From positions 992,001 through 1,056,000 of the forward strand of contig CAVOGG010000004.1 in the NCBI GenBank assembly GCA_963695175.1: a stretch of DNA of 64,000 nucleotides, given 5' to 3'. Numbering within the stretch: the stretch's first letter is position 1; each line of letters opens with the position of its first letter. Both the position numbers and the translations under genes were made by a program. Below are positions 8,279 to 15,578 of the stretch, in pieces. The stretch comes from Fodinibacter sp963695175 (GTDB lineage: Bacteria > Actinomycetota > Actinomycetes > Actinomycetales > Dermatophilaceae). A model generated the notes under the pieces. It was not told the DNA's origin, ran no database searches, and saw nothing but the letters and a program-made list of their open reading frames with translations.

Positions 8279-8339
8279 ATATTGACGAACATCGATGTCA
8301 TGTGGTGTGCTGGCGGAACACATCGATGATAGTCGATAT
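8279..8339. promoter_or_regulatory. Divergent ars control region with two inverted 20-bp ArsR-type sites
   Basis: Bases 8279-8298 (ATATTGACGAACATCGATGT) and the reverse complement of 8320-8339 agree at 17 of 20 positions, giving two copies facing each other across a 21-bp spacer. They lie 19 bp from the arsR ATG and 14 bp from the arsI GTG, so repressor bound there would cover both promoters. Placement and A/T-rich ends fit ArsR/SmtB operators; assignment to this ArsR rests on position. Confidence 0.72.
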
Positions 8340-8353
8340 TTCAGGAGGTTGAC

Positions 8354-8911
8354 GTGACCATCCAGACCGCCCCCACTCCCGCCGCCGCTCCCGCGACCAC
8401 CGGCCGGGTGCAGCTCGCCCTCAACGTGAGCGACCTCGAGGCGTCGGTGGCCTTCTACTCGGCGATGTTCGGGGTCGAGCCGCACAAGCGCCGCCCTGGC
8501 TACGCCAACTTCGCGATCAGCGAGCCGCCCCTCAAGCTCGTGCTGATCGAGACGAGCGAGGACACCCGGGGCACGGGGACGGCCGGCGCGCTCAACCACC
8601 TCGGCGTCGAGGTCGCCTCGACCGACGACGTCGCCGCGGCCCGCGAGCGCTTCACCGCGGCGGGGCTGGCCGCGTTCGACGAGAACGACACGACCTGCTG
8701 CTACGCCCTGCAGGACAAGGTCTGGGTGCACGACCCGGCCGGCGCGCCGTGGGAGGTCTACACCGTCAAGGACGAGAACCCGGCCGACGCACGGCCCGCC
8801 ACGGCGAGCCTCGAGATCCTCGGTGACGGCGCGTGCTGTGGTTCGACCGCGGCGTCATCCGCCGGGGCGTCCGACGCCACCCAGCCGCAGGCGCAGGCCT
8901 GCTGCTCGTGA
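8354..8911 (+). CDS. arsI: ArsI/CadI-family vicinal-oxygen-chelate protein, probable C-As lyase
   Basis: A 185-residue glyoxalase/VOC-fold protein. The first beta-alpha unit starts at VQLALNVSDLEASVAFYSAMFG, and the strand pair with TTCCYALQDKVWVHDP contains the adjacent Cys pair that in ArsI binds trivalent organoarsenicals, followed by PWEVYTV with the metal-ligand Glu. ArsI enzymes demethylate MAs(III) through a non-haem Fe(II) centre; the related CadI is cadmium-inducible. Acr3 and ArsC downstream favour ArsI. An extra tail of about 40 residues, low in complexity, holds two more Cys pairs (GACCGS and the terminal ACCS). The GTG start follows AGGAGG closely. The stop overlaps the acr3 start (GTGA). 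Confidence 0.85.
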   Translation: MTIQTAPTPAAAPATTGRVQLALNVSDLEASVAFYSAMFGVEPHKRRPGYANFAISEPPLKLVLIETSEDTRGTGTAGALNHLGVEVASTDDVAAARERFTAAGLAAFDENDTTCCYALQDKVWVHDPAGAPWEVYTVKDENPADARPATASLEILGDGACCGSTAASSAGASDATQPQAQACCS

Positions 8912-9993
8912 CCGCCTCTCCCACCACCCCCGGCACGGCGCACGCCCCGCCGGAGCGCGTCGCCGCCCGACTCTCGACCCTCGACCGGTTCCTGCCGGTG
9001 TGGATCGCCCTGGCCATGGTGGCCGGCCTCGTGCTGGGCCGGCTCGTGCCCGGGTTCGGCGGTGGGATGTCGGCGGTCGAGGTGCGCGGCGTCTCGCTGC
9101 CGATCGCCCTCGGCCTGCTGGTGATGATGTACCCGGTGCTCGCCAAGGTGCGCTACGACCGGCTCGACACGGTCACCGGCGACCGCCGCATGCTCACCTC
9201 GAGCCTGGTGCTCAACTGGGTCGTCGGGCCGGCGCTGATGTTCACCCTCGCGTGGCTGTTCCTCTACGACCTGCCCGAGTACCGAACCGGGCTGATCATC
9301 GTGGGCCTGGCGCGCTGCATCGCGATGGTGATCATCTGGAACGACCTGGCCTGCGGCGACCGTGAGGCCGCGGCCGTGCTCGTGGCCCTCAACTCGGTCT
9401 TCCAGGTCGTCGCGTTCGGGGCCCTCGGCTGGTTCTACCTGTCGGTGCTGCCCGGGTGGCTCGGCCTGCCCCAGGAGACCCTCGACGTCTCGCCCTGGCA
9501 GATCGCCGGGTCGGTGGTCGTGTTCCTCGGCATCCCGCTCCTCCTCGGCTACCTGTCGCGACGGGTTGGCGAGAAGCGTTGGGGGCGAACCGCATACGAG
9601 CGGTCGTTCCTGCCGCGAATCGGCCCGTGGGCGCTCTACGGACTGCTCTTCACGATCGTCGTGCTCTTCGCGCTGCAGGGCGAGCAGATCACGAGCAACC
9701 CGCTCGACGTCGCCCGCATCGCGCTGCCCCTGCTCGTCTACTTCGCCCTGATGTGGGGCGGCGGCTTCCTGCTCGGGCGCACCCTCGGCATGACCTACGA
9801 GCGCACCACCACGCTCGCCTTCACCGCCGCCGGCAACAACTTCGAGCTCGCCATCGCCGTCGCGATCGCCACCTTCGGCGCCACGTCCGGACAGGCGCTC
9901 GCCGGCGTCGTGGGCCCGCTCATCGAGGTGCCCGTGCTCGTCGCCCTCGTCTACGTATCGCTCGCCCTCAGGAAGAGGTACCCCCATGCCTGA
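8908..9993 (+). CDS. acr3: Arsenite efflux permease Acr3
   Basis: A 361-residue, roughly ten-helix permease of the BART superfamily that exports arsenite. The diagnostic segment GLARCIAMVIIWNDLACGD in the fourth helix holds the Cys essential in characterised Acr3 proteins, and AFTAAGNNFELAIAVAI in a late helix matches the conserved broken-helix motif. GTG 8908 overlaps the arsI stop (GTGA), so translation is probably coupled; a longer in-frame start at 8833 would sit inside arsI and adds only Arg-rich sequence. It overlaps arsC by 8 nt. Confidence 0.94.
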   Translation: MTASPTTPGTAHAPPERVAARLSTLDRFLPVWIALAMVAGLVLGRLVPGFGGGMSAVEVRGVSLPIALGLLVMMYPVLAKVRYDRLDTVTGDRRMLTSSLVLNWVVGPALMFTLAWLFLYDLPEYRTGLIIVGLARCIAMVIIWNDLACGDREAAAVLVALNSVFQVVAFGALGWFYLSVLPGWLGLPQETLDVSPWQIAGSVVVFLGIPLLLGYLSRRVGEKRWGRTAYERSFLPRIGPWALYGLLFTIVVLFALQGEQITSNPLDVARIALPLLVYFALMWGGGFLLGRTLGMTYERTTTLAFTAAGNNFELAIAVAIATFGATSGQALAGVVGPLIEVPVLVALVYVSLALRKRYPHA

Positions 9994-10402
9994 CCGTCCC
10001 TCCGTGCTGTTCGTCTGCGTGCACAACGCCGGCCGCTCCCAGATGGCCGCTGCCTGGCTGCAGCGACTGTCCGGGGGTGCCGTCGAGGTGCGCTCGGCCG
10101 GCAGTGCACCCGCCGACGGGGTCAACCCGGCCGTCGTCGCCGCGATGCTCGAGGTGGGCCTCGACATCGGCGCCGAGGTGCCGAAGGTGCTCACGACCGA
10201 TGCCGTGCGCGAGTCCGACGTCGTCATCACCATGGGCTGCGGGGACGCCTGTCCGATCTTCCCCGGCAAGCGCTACGAGGACTGGGTGCTCGAGGACCCC
10301 GCCGGGCAGGGCGTGGATGCCGTGCGCCCGATCCGCGACGAGATCCGCACCCGCGTCGTCGCGCTCCTCGACAGCCTCGGCGTCACGCCCGCCACCGCGT
10401 GA
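9986..10402 (+). CDS. arsC: Arsenate reductase, low-molecular-weight phosphatase fold
   Basis: A 138-residue LMW-PTPase-type arsenate reductase. The P-loop is VCVHNAGRSQMA (CX5R), and the second conserved region MGCGDACPIFPGKRYEDW provides further redox Cys residues, followed by LEDPAG. It reduces arsenate to arsenite for Acr3 to export. Whether electrons come from thioredoxin or mycothiol cannot be settled; actinobacteria use both. Last gene of the arsI-acr3-arsC operon, overlapping acr3 by 8 nt. Confidence 0.93.
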   Translation: MPDRPSVLFVCVHNAGRSQMAAAWLQRLSGGAVEVRSAGSAPADGVNPAVVAAMLEVGLDIGAEVPKVLTTDAVRESDVVITMGCGDACPIFPGKRYEDWVLEDPAGQGVDAVRPIRDEIRTRVVALLDSLGVTPATA

Positions 10403-10424
10403 GGGCGACAGGGGGTTGCAACGC

Positions 10425-10469
10425 GACATATCGCGATATATCGTGACTACCGAACACGACATATCGCGA
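10425..10469. promoter_or_regulatory. Repeated PadR-type operator upstream of the DUF4097-padR operon
   Basis: GACATATCGCGA occurs twice in direct orientation (10425-10436 and 10458-10469), 33 bp apart, about three helical turns. The first copy continues as GATATATCGTG, so ATATCGCGATAT forms a 12-bp palindrome within it. ATATATCG-type sites are known for actinobacterial PadR regulators, and a padR gene is second in this operon, so autoregulation is the simplest reading. An AAGGAG ribosome-binding site follows at about 10471, 8-9 nt before the ATG. Confidence 0.65.
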
Positions 10470-10483
10470 AAAGGAGCCGTGTC

Positions 10484-11299
10484 ATGGCAGAGGAGTCCTG
10501 GGTCGTCTCGGGCCCGCAGGTCATCGACGTCGACGAGGTGCGCTCATTGCGTGTGCAGCTCGTCGGGGGTCGGGTCGACGTCGTCACCCACGAGGAGCCG
10601 GGCGCACGCATCGAGGTGCACGACGTGGACGGCCGACCGCTCGAGGTCTCGCTGATCGACGGCGAGCTGCGGGTCGGCTACCAGTTCACGCTCGGCGGGT
10701 GGGAGGGCTTCCTCGAGAAGTTCCGCAACTTCCGCGACAAGGACCGGGCCGACGTCAGCATCGCCGTACCGCGCGACCTGCCGACGAAGGTCGGCACGGT
10801 CAGCGCCGAGGGCCTGCTCGCGGGTCTGCACGCGCGGGCCTCGGTGTCCACGGTCTCGGGCTCGCTCGTCGTCGACGGCACCCGCGGCACGCTCGCCGCG
10901 AACACCGTCTCGGGCGAGATCGTCGTGCGCGACCACCACGGCGACCTCAGCCTGAACTCGGTCTCCGGCGAGGTCGCCGCCTCGGGCGTGCTGACCCGGG
11001 TCAGCGCCAGCACGGTGTCGGGTGAGCTCGCCCTCGACGTCACGAGCGGGTCGTCGTCGATCGACGCGACCTCCGTCTCGGGCGACGTCACGGTGCGCCT
11101 GCCGCAGGGCGAGGGGGTGCACGTCACGGCCAACGCCGTGAGCGGGCGCCTCGTCGTCGACGGTGCCGACCACAGCCGGGGCGGCCTGCCCGGTCACAAG
11201 GTCGACCTGACCTCCGGTGACGGCCGCAGCCGCCTGTCGGCCAGCACCGTGTCCGGGCACGTGACCGTCCTGCGCGGTGCTGCGGCCGGGGCGGTCTGA
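10484..11299 (+). CDS. DUF4097-family beta-helix-like protein
   Basis: 271 residues with no signal peptide or membrane helix. The C-terminal two thirds hold at least seven copies of a VSG unit ([ST/N]xVSGxxxV: STVSGSL, NTVSGEI, NSVSGEV, STVSGEL, TSVSGDV, NAVSGRL, STVSGHV) at about 17-35-residue intervals, the DUF4097/DUF4098 pattern expected to form a regular parallel beta structure. Function is not established for the family, though such genes often accompany PadR regulators and envelope-stress modules. Here padR starts 1 nt after the stop, so the two are one operon. Confidence 0.8.
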   Translation: MAEESWVVSGPQVIDVDEVRSLRVQLVGGRVDVVTHEEPGARIEVHDVDGRPLEVSLIDGELRVGYQFTLGGWEGFLEKFRNFRDKDRADVSIAVPRDLPTKVGTVSAEGLLAGLHARASVSTVSGSLVVDGTRGTLAANTVSGEIVVRDHHGDLSLNSVSGEVAASGVLTRVSASTVSGELALDVTSGSSSIDATSVSGDVTVRLPQGEGVHVTANAVSGRLVVDGADHSRGGLPGHKVDLTSGDGRSRLSASTVSGHVTVLRGAAAGAV

Positions 11300-11300
11300 C

Positions 11301-11906
11301 GTGCCACCCGTCTTCGCCCACGGCCAGCTGCGCCTGTACCTGCTGGCCCTGCTCGAGCAGCGCCCGATGCACGGCTACGAGGTCATCACGGCACTGTCGG
11401 ACCGCTTCGGCGGCACCTACCGGCCCAGCGCCGGCACGATCTACCCCCGCCTGGCCCAGCTCGAGGAGGACGGCCTGGTGCGCCGGACCGACGTCGAGCG
11501 CCGCAGCACCTACGAGCTGACCGACGCCGGCCGCCGCGAGCTGGAGGACCGGCGCGGCGAGCTGGCGGCCCTGGAGCAGGGCATCGCCGAGACCGTGCGC
11601 GACCGCGCGGCTCGGGTGCGCGACGACGTGCGCGGCACGATGAGCGGCCTGCGGGCCGAGCTCGCCGCCGCCGCGCAGGAGGCGCGGGCCACCGCGCCAC
11701 CTCGCACCAGCCCGGTGCGTGACGCCCGTTCGACCTCGCACGTTCGCTTCACCGAGGCCGACGCCCTGCTGCGTCGCTTCCGCGACGACGTGCGTGCCGA
11801 GCTGCGCCGGGCCGACACCGCCGGCCGGCTCGAGGACCTCACCGTCGAGACGCTGCGCACCGTGCTCGACTCGGCCCTCTCGGCGGTTCGCCAGACGGTT
11901 CGCTGA
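11301..11906 (+). CDS. PadR-family transcriptional regulator
   Basis: 201 residues. The N-terminal winged helix has the family hallmarks: LRLYLLALLEQRPMHGYEVITAL, then GGTYRPSAGTIYPRLAQLEEDGLVRR (recognition helix and wing) and YELTDAGRREL. The second half is a long charged, Arg/Glu-rich helical region, larger than the usual single dimerisation helix, ending in a helix rich in Leu and Arg. GTG 11301 immediately follows the DUF4097 stop. It probably binds the ATATCGCGATAT sites ahead of the operon. The effector is unknown. Confidence 0.88.
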   Translation: MPPVFAHGQLRLYLLALLEQRPMHGYEVITALSDRFGGTYRPSAGTIYPRLAQLEEDGLVRRTDVERRSTYELTDAGRRELEDRRGELAALEQGIAETVRDRAARVRDDVRGTMSGLRAELAAAAQEARATAPPRTSPVRDARSTSHVRFTEADALLRRFRDDVRAELRRADTAGRLEDLTVETLRTVLDSALSAVRQTVR

Positions 11907-12009
11907 CGGCCGAGGGAGGACGCGCATGATCCCCGTCGGGTGGCAGCTGACCTGGCTGCGCTGGCGGACGGTGTCCGTGCCTGCACCGGGAGGTGGGCAG
12001 ACTGTCCGG

Positions 12010-12687
12010 GTGAACCCACCGGCATCCGACCAGACCCCCCGCCACCCGGTCGTGCTCTTCGACCTCGACGGCACCCTGGCCGACACCATCCCGCTCATCG
12101 TCGCCTCCTACCAGCACGCCTTCCGCACCGTGCTCGCCGAGGAGGTCGAGGAGGGCCGCGCCCGCGCCTGGATCGGCCGGCCGCTGCTGCCGGCGCTGCT
12201 CGAGGAGAGCCCCGAGCACGGCCACGAGCTCGACCGTGTCTACCGGGAGTGGAACCTGGCCAACACCCCCTCGCTGATCCGCCGGTATCCCGGGGTGCCC
12301 GAGCTGCTCGCCCAGCTCACCGCGGCGGGCGTCACCTGTGCGGTCGCCACCTCCAAGCGGCGCGAGACGGCCCGGCTCGCGCTGGTGGGCGTCGGCATCG
12401 ACCACCTCGTCGACGTCGTGGCGGGCCTGGAGGACACCGCCGCGCACAAGCCGGCGCCCGACCCGCTGCTGTTCGCCGCCGCGAGCCTGGGCGTCGACCC
12501 GGCGCACTGCGTCTACGTCGGCGACGCCACGGTCGACGTGCTCGCCGCCCGGGCCGCCGGGATGGCCGCCGTCGCGGTCACCTGGGGTGCGGGGGAGCGC
12601 GAGGCGCTGGTCGCCGCCGGCCCGGACGCCCTCGTCGACACCGTCGCCGACCTCGCGACGTATCTTCTGGGTCGGCGCGACGGCTAG
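12010..12687 (+). CDS. HAD-superfamily phosphatase (Gph/PpaX-like)
   Basis: About 225 residues. Motif I is VVLFDLDGTLADT with nucleophile and acid/base Asp; motif II is the Ser/Thr in CAVATSKR; motif III Lys is in AAHKPAPDPLLFA; motif IV is YVGDATVDVLAARAAG. An alpha-helical C1 cap between motifs I and II places it with phosphoglycolate- or pyrophosphatase-type HAD enzymes; the substrate is open. The GTG at 12010 is favoured because CAGACT (11998-12003) lies 6 nt upstream, as in other leaderless genes here; in-frame ATG 11926 would add 28 residues of non-conserved sequence. Confidence 0.85.
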   Translation: MNPPASDQTPRHPVVLFDLDGTLADTIPLIVASYQHAFRTVLAEEVEEGRARAWIGRPLLPALLEESPEHGHELDRVYREWNLANTPSLIRRYPGVPELLAQLTAAGVTCAVATSKRRETARLALVGVGIDHLVDVVAGLEDTAAHKPAPDPLLFAAASLGVDPAHCVYVGDATVDVLAARAAGMAAVAVTWGAGEREALVAAGPDALVDTVADLATYLLGRRDG

Positions 12688-12697
12688 AGTCGCCGCC

Positions 12698-14062
12698 GTG
12701 CACGGGAAGAGCTACCAGGAGAACAAGCACACCGAGCTCGCCTCGCTCGCGGATGCCGTGATGGCGTACGCCGAGGAGCGCGTGCGGATCTCGCCACCGC
12801 TCGACCAGCCGATGAGCCAGGACGGACTCGACCGGCTCGTCGGCCAGACGATCACCGCCGAGGGCTTCGGCGGCGTCGCCACCATGCGCATGTTCGCGGA
12901 GGACCTGGCTCCCACCTGCCTGTCGACCGACCACCCGCGCTACCTCTCCTTCATCCCGTGCGCCCCCAGCGACGCCGCGGTGATGTTCGACCTGGTCGTC
13001 GGGGCCTCGTCGATCTACGCGGGCTCCTGGCTCGAGGGCTCCGGGGCCGTGTACGCCGAGAACCAGGCGCTGCGCTGGATCGCCGACCTGGTCGGGATGC
13101 CGGCCGGTGCCGGCGGCGTCTTCACCCCCGGCGGGACGATCGGCAACCTCTCCGCCCTGGTCGCGGCCCGGCACACCGCCAGGCGCCGGGCGTCCGACGG
13201 GGTGCGCCCGAACCGGGTCGCCGCCACCGCGGGGGCGCACTCGTCGATCTCCTCGGCCTGCGACGTCATGGACGCCGAGCTGGTCGGGGTGCCGGTGGAC
13301 GACCGCTGGCGGCTGACCGGGCCCAGCCTGCGGGCGGTGCTCGAGGAGAACGGGCCGGAGACCTTCTTCGCCGTGGTGGCCACCTGCGGCACCACCAACT
13401 TCGGCATCATCGACGACCTCGCCTCGGTGGCCGAGGTGTGCCGCGAGTTCGGCATCTGGTTCCACGTCGACGGGGCCTACGGCGGCGCCGGCCTGGCAGC
13501 CCCCTCGGTGCGCGACCTCTACGCCGGCATCGAGCACTGCGACTCGTTCATCGTCGACCCGCACAAGTGGCTCTTCGCCCCGTTCGACTGCTGTGCCCTG
13601 GTCTACCGCGAGCCGGCCGAGGCCCGCGCCGCGCACACCCAGCGGGCCGGCTACCTCGACGTGCTCACCGATGCCGACGAGTGGAACCCCACCGACTACT
13701 CGGTCGGCCTGACCCGCCGGGCCCGCGGCCTGCCGTTCTGGTTCTCCCTCGCGGTCAACGGCACCGACTCGTACGAGGCCGCGATCGAGCACACCCTCGA
13801 CGTCGCCCGGTTCGCCGAGGCGGAGGTGCGCCGGCGCCCCGAGCTCGAGCTGGTGCGCGAGCGCGACCTGTCGGTCGTGGTCTTCCGGCGGCTCGGCTGG
13901 GCGCCGGCCGACTACCAGGCCTGGTCTGACCGGATGCTGGCCGAGGAGTTCGCGTTCGTCGTGCCGACCACCCACGACGGCGAGACGCTGGCCCGGTTCG
14001 CGATCGTCAACCCGGAGACCAGCGAGGACGACATCACCGCGATCCTCGACACCATGTCCTGA
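12698..14062 (+). CDS. Group II PLP-dependent amino-acid decarboxylase
   Basis: 454 residues of the aromatic-L-amino-acid/glutamate decarboxylase family. TPGGTIGNLSALVAAR binds the PLP phosphate; HVDGAYGGAG supplies the Asp that contacts the pyridine nitrogen; DPHKWLFAPFDCCAL holds the Schiff-base Lys. Reaction: removal of the alpha-carboxyl of an amino acid to give an amine. Substrate (Tyr/Trp/Dopa-like or other) cannot be read. TAGAGT at 12685-12690 is 7 nt from GTG 12698 and overlaps the end of the HAD gene, indicating its own leaderless promoter. Confidence 0.88.
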   Translation: MHGKSYQENKHTELASLADAVMAYAEERVRISPPLDQPMSQDGLDRLVGQTITAEGFGGVATMRMFAEDLAPTCLSTDHPRYLSFIPCAPSDAAVMFDLVVGASSIYAGSWLEGSGAVYAENQALRWIADLVGMPAGAGGVFTPGGTIGNLSALVAARHTARRRASDGVRPNRVAATAGAHSSISSACDVMDAELVGVPVDDRWRLTGPSLRAVLEENGPETFFAVVATCGTTNFGIIDDLASVAEVCREFGIWFHVDGAYGGAGLAAPSVRDLYAGIEHCDSFIVDPHKWLFAPFDCCALVYREPAEARAAHTQRAGYLDVLTDADEWNPTDYSVGLTRRARGLPFWFSLAVNGTDSYEAAIEHTLDVARFAEAEVRRRPELELVRERDLSVVVFRRLGWAPADYQAWSDRMLAEEFAFVVPTTHDGETLARFAIVNPETSEDDITAILDTMS

Positions 14063-14154
14063 GGCCCTCACTGGGGGTGGTGGGGCCCTTGTGACGGGTG
14101 GTTCACCCTCTCGGCGCGGCGTCGAACCGACACGCTCAACGGCTCCCGTCGGCG

Positions 14155-14172
14155 AATGACATGGATGTCATT
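14155..14172. promoter_or_regulatory. Perfect palindrome AATGACAT-GG-ATGTCATT
   Basis: An 8+2+8 inverted repeat without mismatch, upstream of the DUF3263 gene. A -10-like TTAGAGT begins 7 nt after it, so the palindrome occupies the -35 region and would suit a repressor or class II activator. I cannot match it to a known actinobacterial regulator. Confidence 0.55.
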
Positions 14173-14224
14173 TCCCGGTTAGAGTGGGCGCTCAGCAGTC
14201 ACGGACGAAGGGTCGAGGACACAC

Positions 14225-14518
14225 GTGAGCGCCGCCTCCGAACAGCTCAGCACGGCCGCCCCCACCGCGGGGCTGTCCGAGCGCGACCGCGAGATCATCG
14301 CCTTCGAGCGGCAGTGGTGGAAGTACGCCGGCTCCAAGGAGACGGCGATCAAGGAGCTCTTCGACATGAGCTCGACGCGCTACTACCAGGTGCTCAACGC
14401 CCTGATCGACCACCCGGCCGCCCTCGCGCACGACCCGATGCTCATCAAGCGACTGCGCCGGCTGCGGGCCAGCCGCCAGCGGGCCCGCTCGGCACGCCGC
14501 CTCGGCCTGGAGCCCTGA
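14225..14518 (+). CDS. DUF3263 protein, putative small DNA-binding protein
   Basis: 97 residues. The core LSERDREIIAFERQWWKYAGSKETAI continues as MSSTRYYQVLNALIDHP, the DUF3263 pattern found across actinobacteria, and ends in a basic tail rich in RLRRLRASRQR. The central part resembles a helix-turn-helix and the basic tail would favour nucleic-acid binding, but no function is established. The start is GTG 14225 after a 5' leader of about 35 nt from the TTAGAGT promoter. Two terminator hairpins follow. Confidence 0.82.
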   Translation: MSAASEQLSTAAPTAGLSERDREIIAFERQWWKYAGSKETAIKELFDMSSTRYYQVLNALIDHPAALAHDPMLIKRLRRLRASRQRARSARRLGLEP

Positions 14519-14539
14519 GCCGCCACCCCCAAGCCAGTG

Positions 14540-14571
14540 ACGCCCGTCCGTGAGGGAAGCCGGACGGGCGT
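14540..14571 (+). terminator. Intrinsic terminator after the DUF3263 gene
   Basis: An 11-bp perfect stem (ACGCCCGTCCG 14540-14550 with CGGACGGGCGT 14561-14571), 10-nt loop, followed by TGCTGTGT. It begins 22 nt after the DUF3263 stop. Confidence 0.8.
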
Positions 14572-14600
14572 TGCTGTGTCCGCACCCAGCCGCGGACGGG

Positions 14601-14637
14601 CGGATGCCGGGTGCGCGAGGTGCGCACCCGGCATCCG
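14601..14637. terminator. 16-bp perfect hairpin built on a GGATGCCG inverted pair
   Basis: CGGATGCCGGGTGCGC (14601-14616) pairs perfectly with 14622-14637 across a 5-nt loop. It lies between the convergent DUF3263 and DUF3349 genes, so it probably terminates the latter and backs up the former. The outer stem is the octamer GGATGCCG that is over-represented across the window. Confidence 0.75.
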
Positions 14638-14660
14638 GGACCGTCGTGGGGCGGGGTCGC

Positions 14661-15248
14661 TCAGTCCAGGTCGGGGTCGGGGAACTCGACCGGCCAGCCC
14701 TTCTTCGCGAGCTGGTCGCGCACCCGGCGCAGGTCGTTGTCGCTCGGCTCGGTGTGCGTGTACTCGGTGATGGCGGCGGCGATGTCGGACGGCCCGGCCG
14801 GGCTGACGTCGGCCCGGCGCAGCGCCTTGGCGATCTTCTTGACCTCGGAGCGGGTCAGCCGCCGCTCGAGGAGCGCGATGAGCGGCATGTAGTCGTGCTC
14901 GGGCACACCCCCCGGGTAGCCCTCGCGCAACCACGAGACGATCCGGGCGAGCGCGCTGCCCTCCTTCGGGGGTGCGTCGTCGTCCTCCTCGTCACCGGCG
15001 AGCGGCCAGCCGCCCAGCACGAGCTTCGCTGAGACGCGGCGCATCTGGGCGTCGTCCGGAAGCAGCGCGGCGGCTGCGGTGTCGGTGATCATGCCGTCCT
15101 GGTGCAGGCGGCGCAGCACGTCGAGCGCACGGTCACCGCCGATCCGCTCCTGGAGCACGGCGAGCAGCGCAGCGGTCTCGTCGTCGGGCACGCCATCGGG
15201 GTAGCCCTCGCGAATCCACTGCAGAACAGGGCCGGACAGCGGGTTCAT
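14661..15248 (-). CDS. Tandem DUF3349 protein
   Basis: 195 residues with two copies of the DUF3349 fold. Repeat 1 starts WIREGYPDGVPDDETAALLAVL and repeat 2, about 100 residues later, WLREGYPGGVPEHDYMPLIALL; each continues through a helical segment with an LRR(L/A)-type helix and ends in GWP (LVLGGWPLAG, KKGWPVEF). The mycobacterial relatives are usually single-domain, so this is an internal duplication. An acidic linker (DEEDDDAPP) joins the halves. Function unknown; cytosolic by composition. Confidence 0.8.
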   Translation of the reverse strand: MNPLSGPVLQWIREGYPDGVPDDETAALLAVLQERIGGDRALDVLRRLHQDGMITDTAAAALLPDDAQMRRVSAKLVLGGWPLAGDEEDDDAPPKEGSALARIVSWLREGYPGGVPEHDYMPLIALLERRLTRSEVKKIAKALRRADVSPAGPSDIAAAITEYTHTEPSDNDLRRVRDQLAKKGWPVEFPDPDLD

Positions 15249-15261
15249 GAACGGTGGTCTC

Positions 15262-15567
15262 CTACTTGTCGACGATCGTCGGGTAGATGTTCGCGAAGCT
15301 GACTTCCTTGCCGAAGCCGGTCGCCACGATGATCATCATCCCGACGACGATCCCGGCGACGACGACGGCGATGAGCAGGGCGGCGAACAGGCGGCTGGAC
15401 ATCCTGGGGGTGCTGTGGATCTCGCCGCTGGGGTCGGCGTACGCCGTCGAGCCGATGGTCAGCACCCGGAGGGCCACCGCGTAGACGAAGGGCAGCCCGG
15501 CGCCGAAGACGAGGCCCGCGACGAGGACTTCGCTGGCGCCCTTGAGCAGGAGCTGGAGAGTGTTCAC
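15262..15567 (-). CDS. Small two-helix membrane protein accompanying the phosphate permease
   Basis: 101 residues with hydrophobic helices near residues 8-34 and 63-87, a short polar loop between, and a polar C-terminus. GTG 15567 is 12 nt downstream of the pit stop, so the pair is co-transcribed. Small membrane proteins of this kind often follow PiT genes in actinobacteria; a role as an accessory or regulatory subunit is inference from position. Confidence 0.7.
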   Translation of the reverse strand: MNTLQLLLKGASEVLVAGLVFGAGLPFVYAVALRVLTIGSTAYADPSGEIHSTPRMSSRLFAALLIAVVVAGIVVGMMIIVATGFGKEVSFANIYPTIVDK

Positions 15568-15578
15568 GGCATCCGTCC

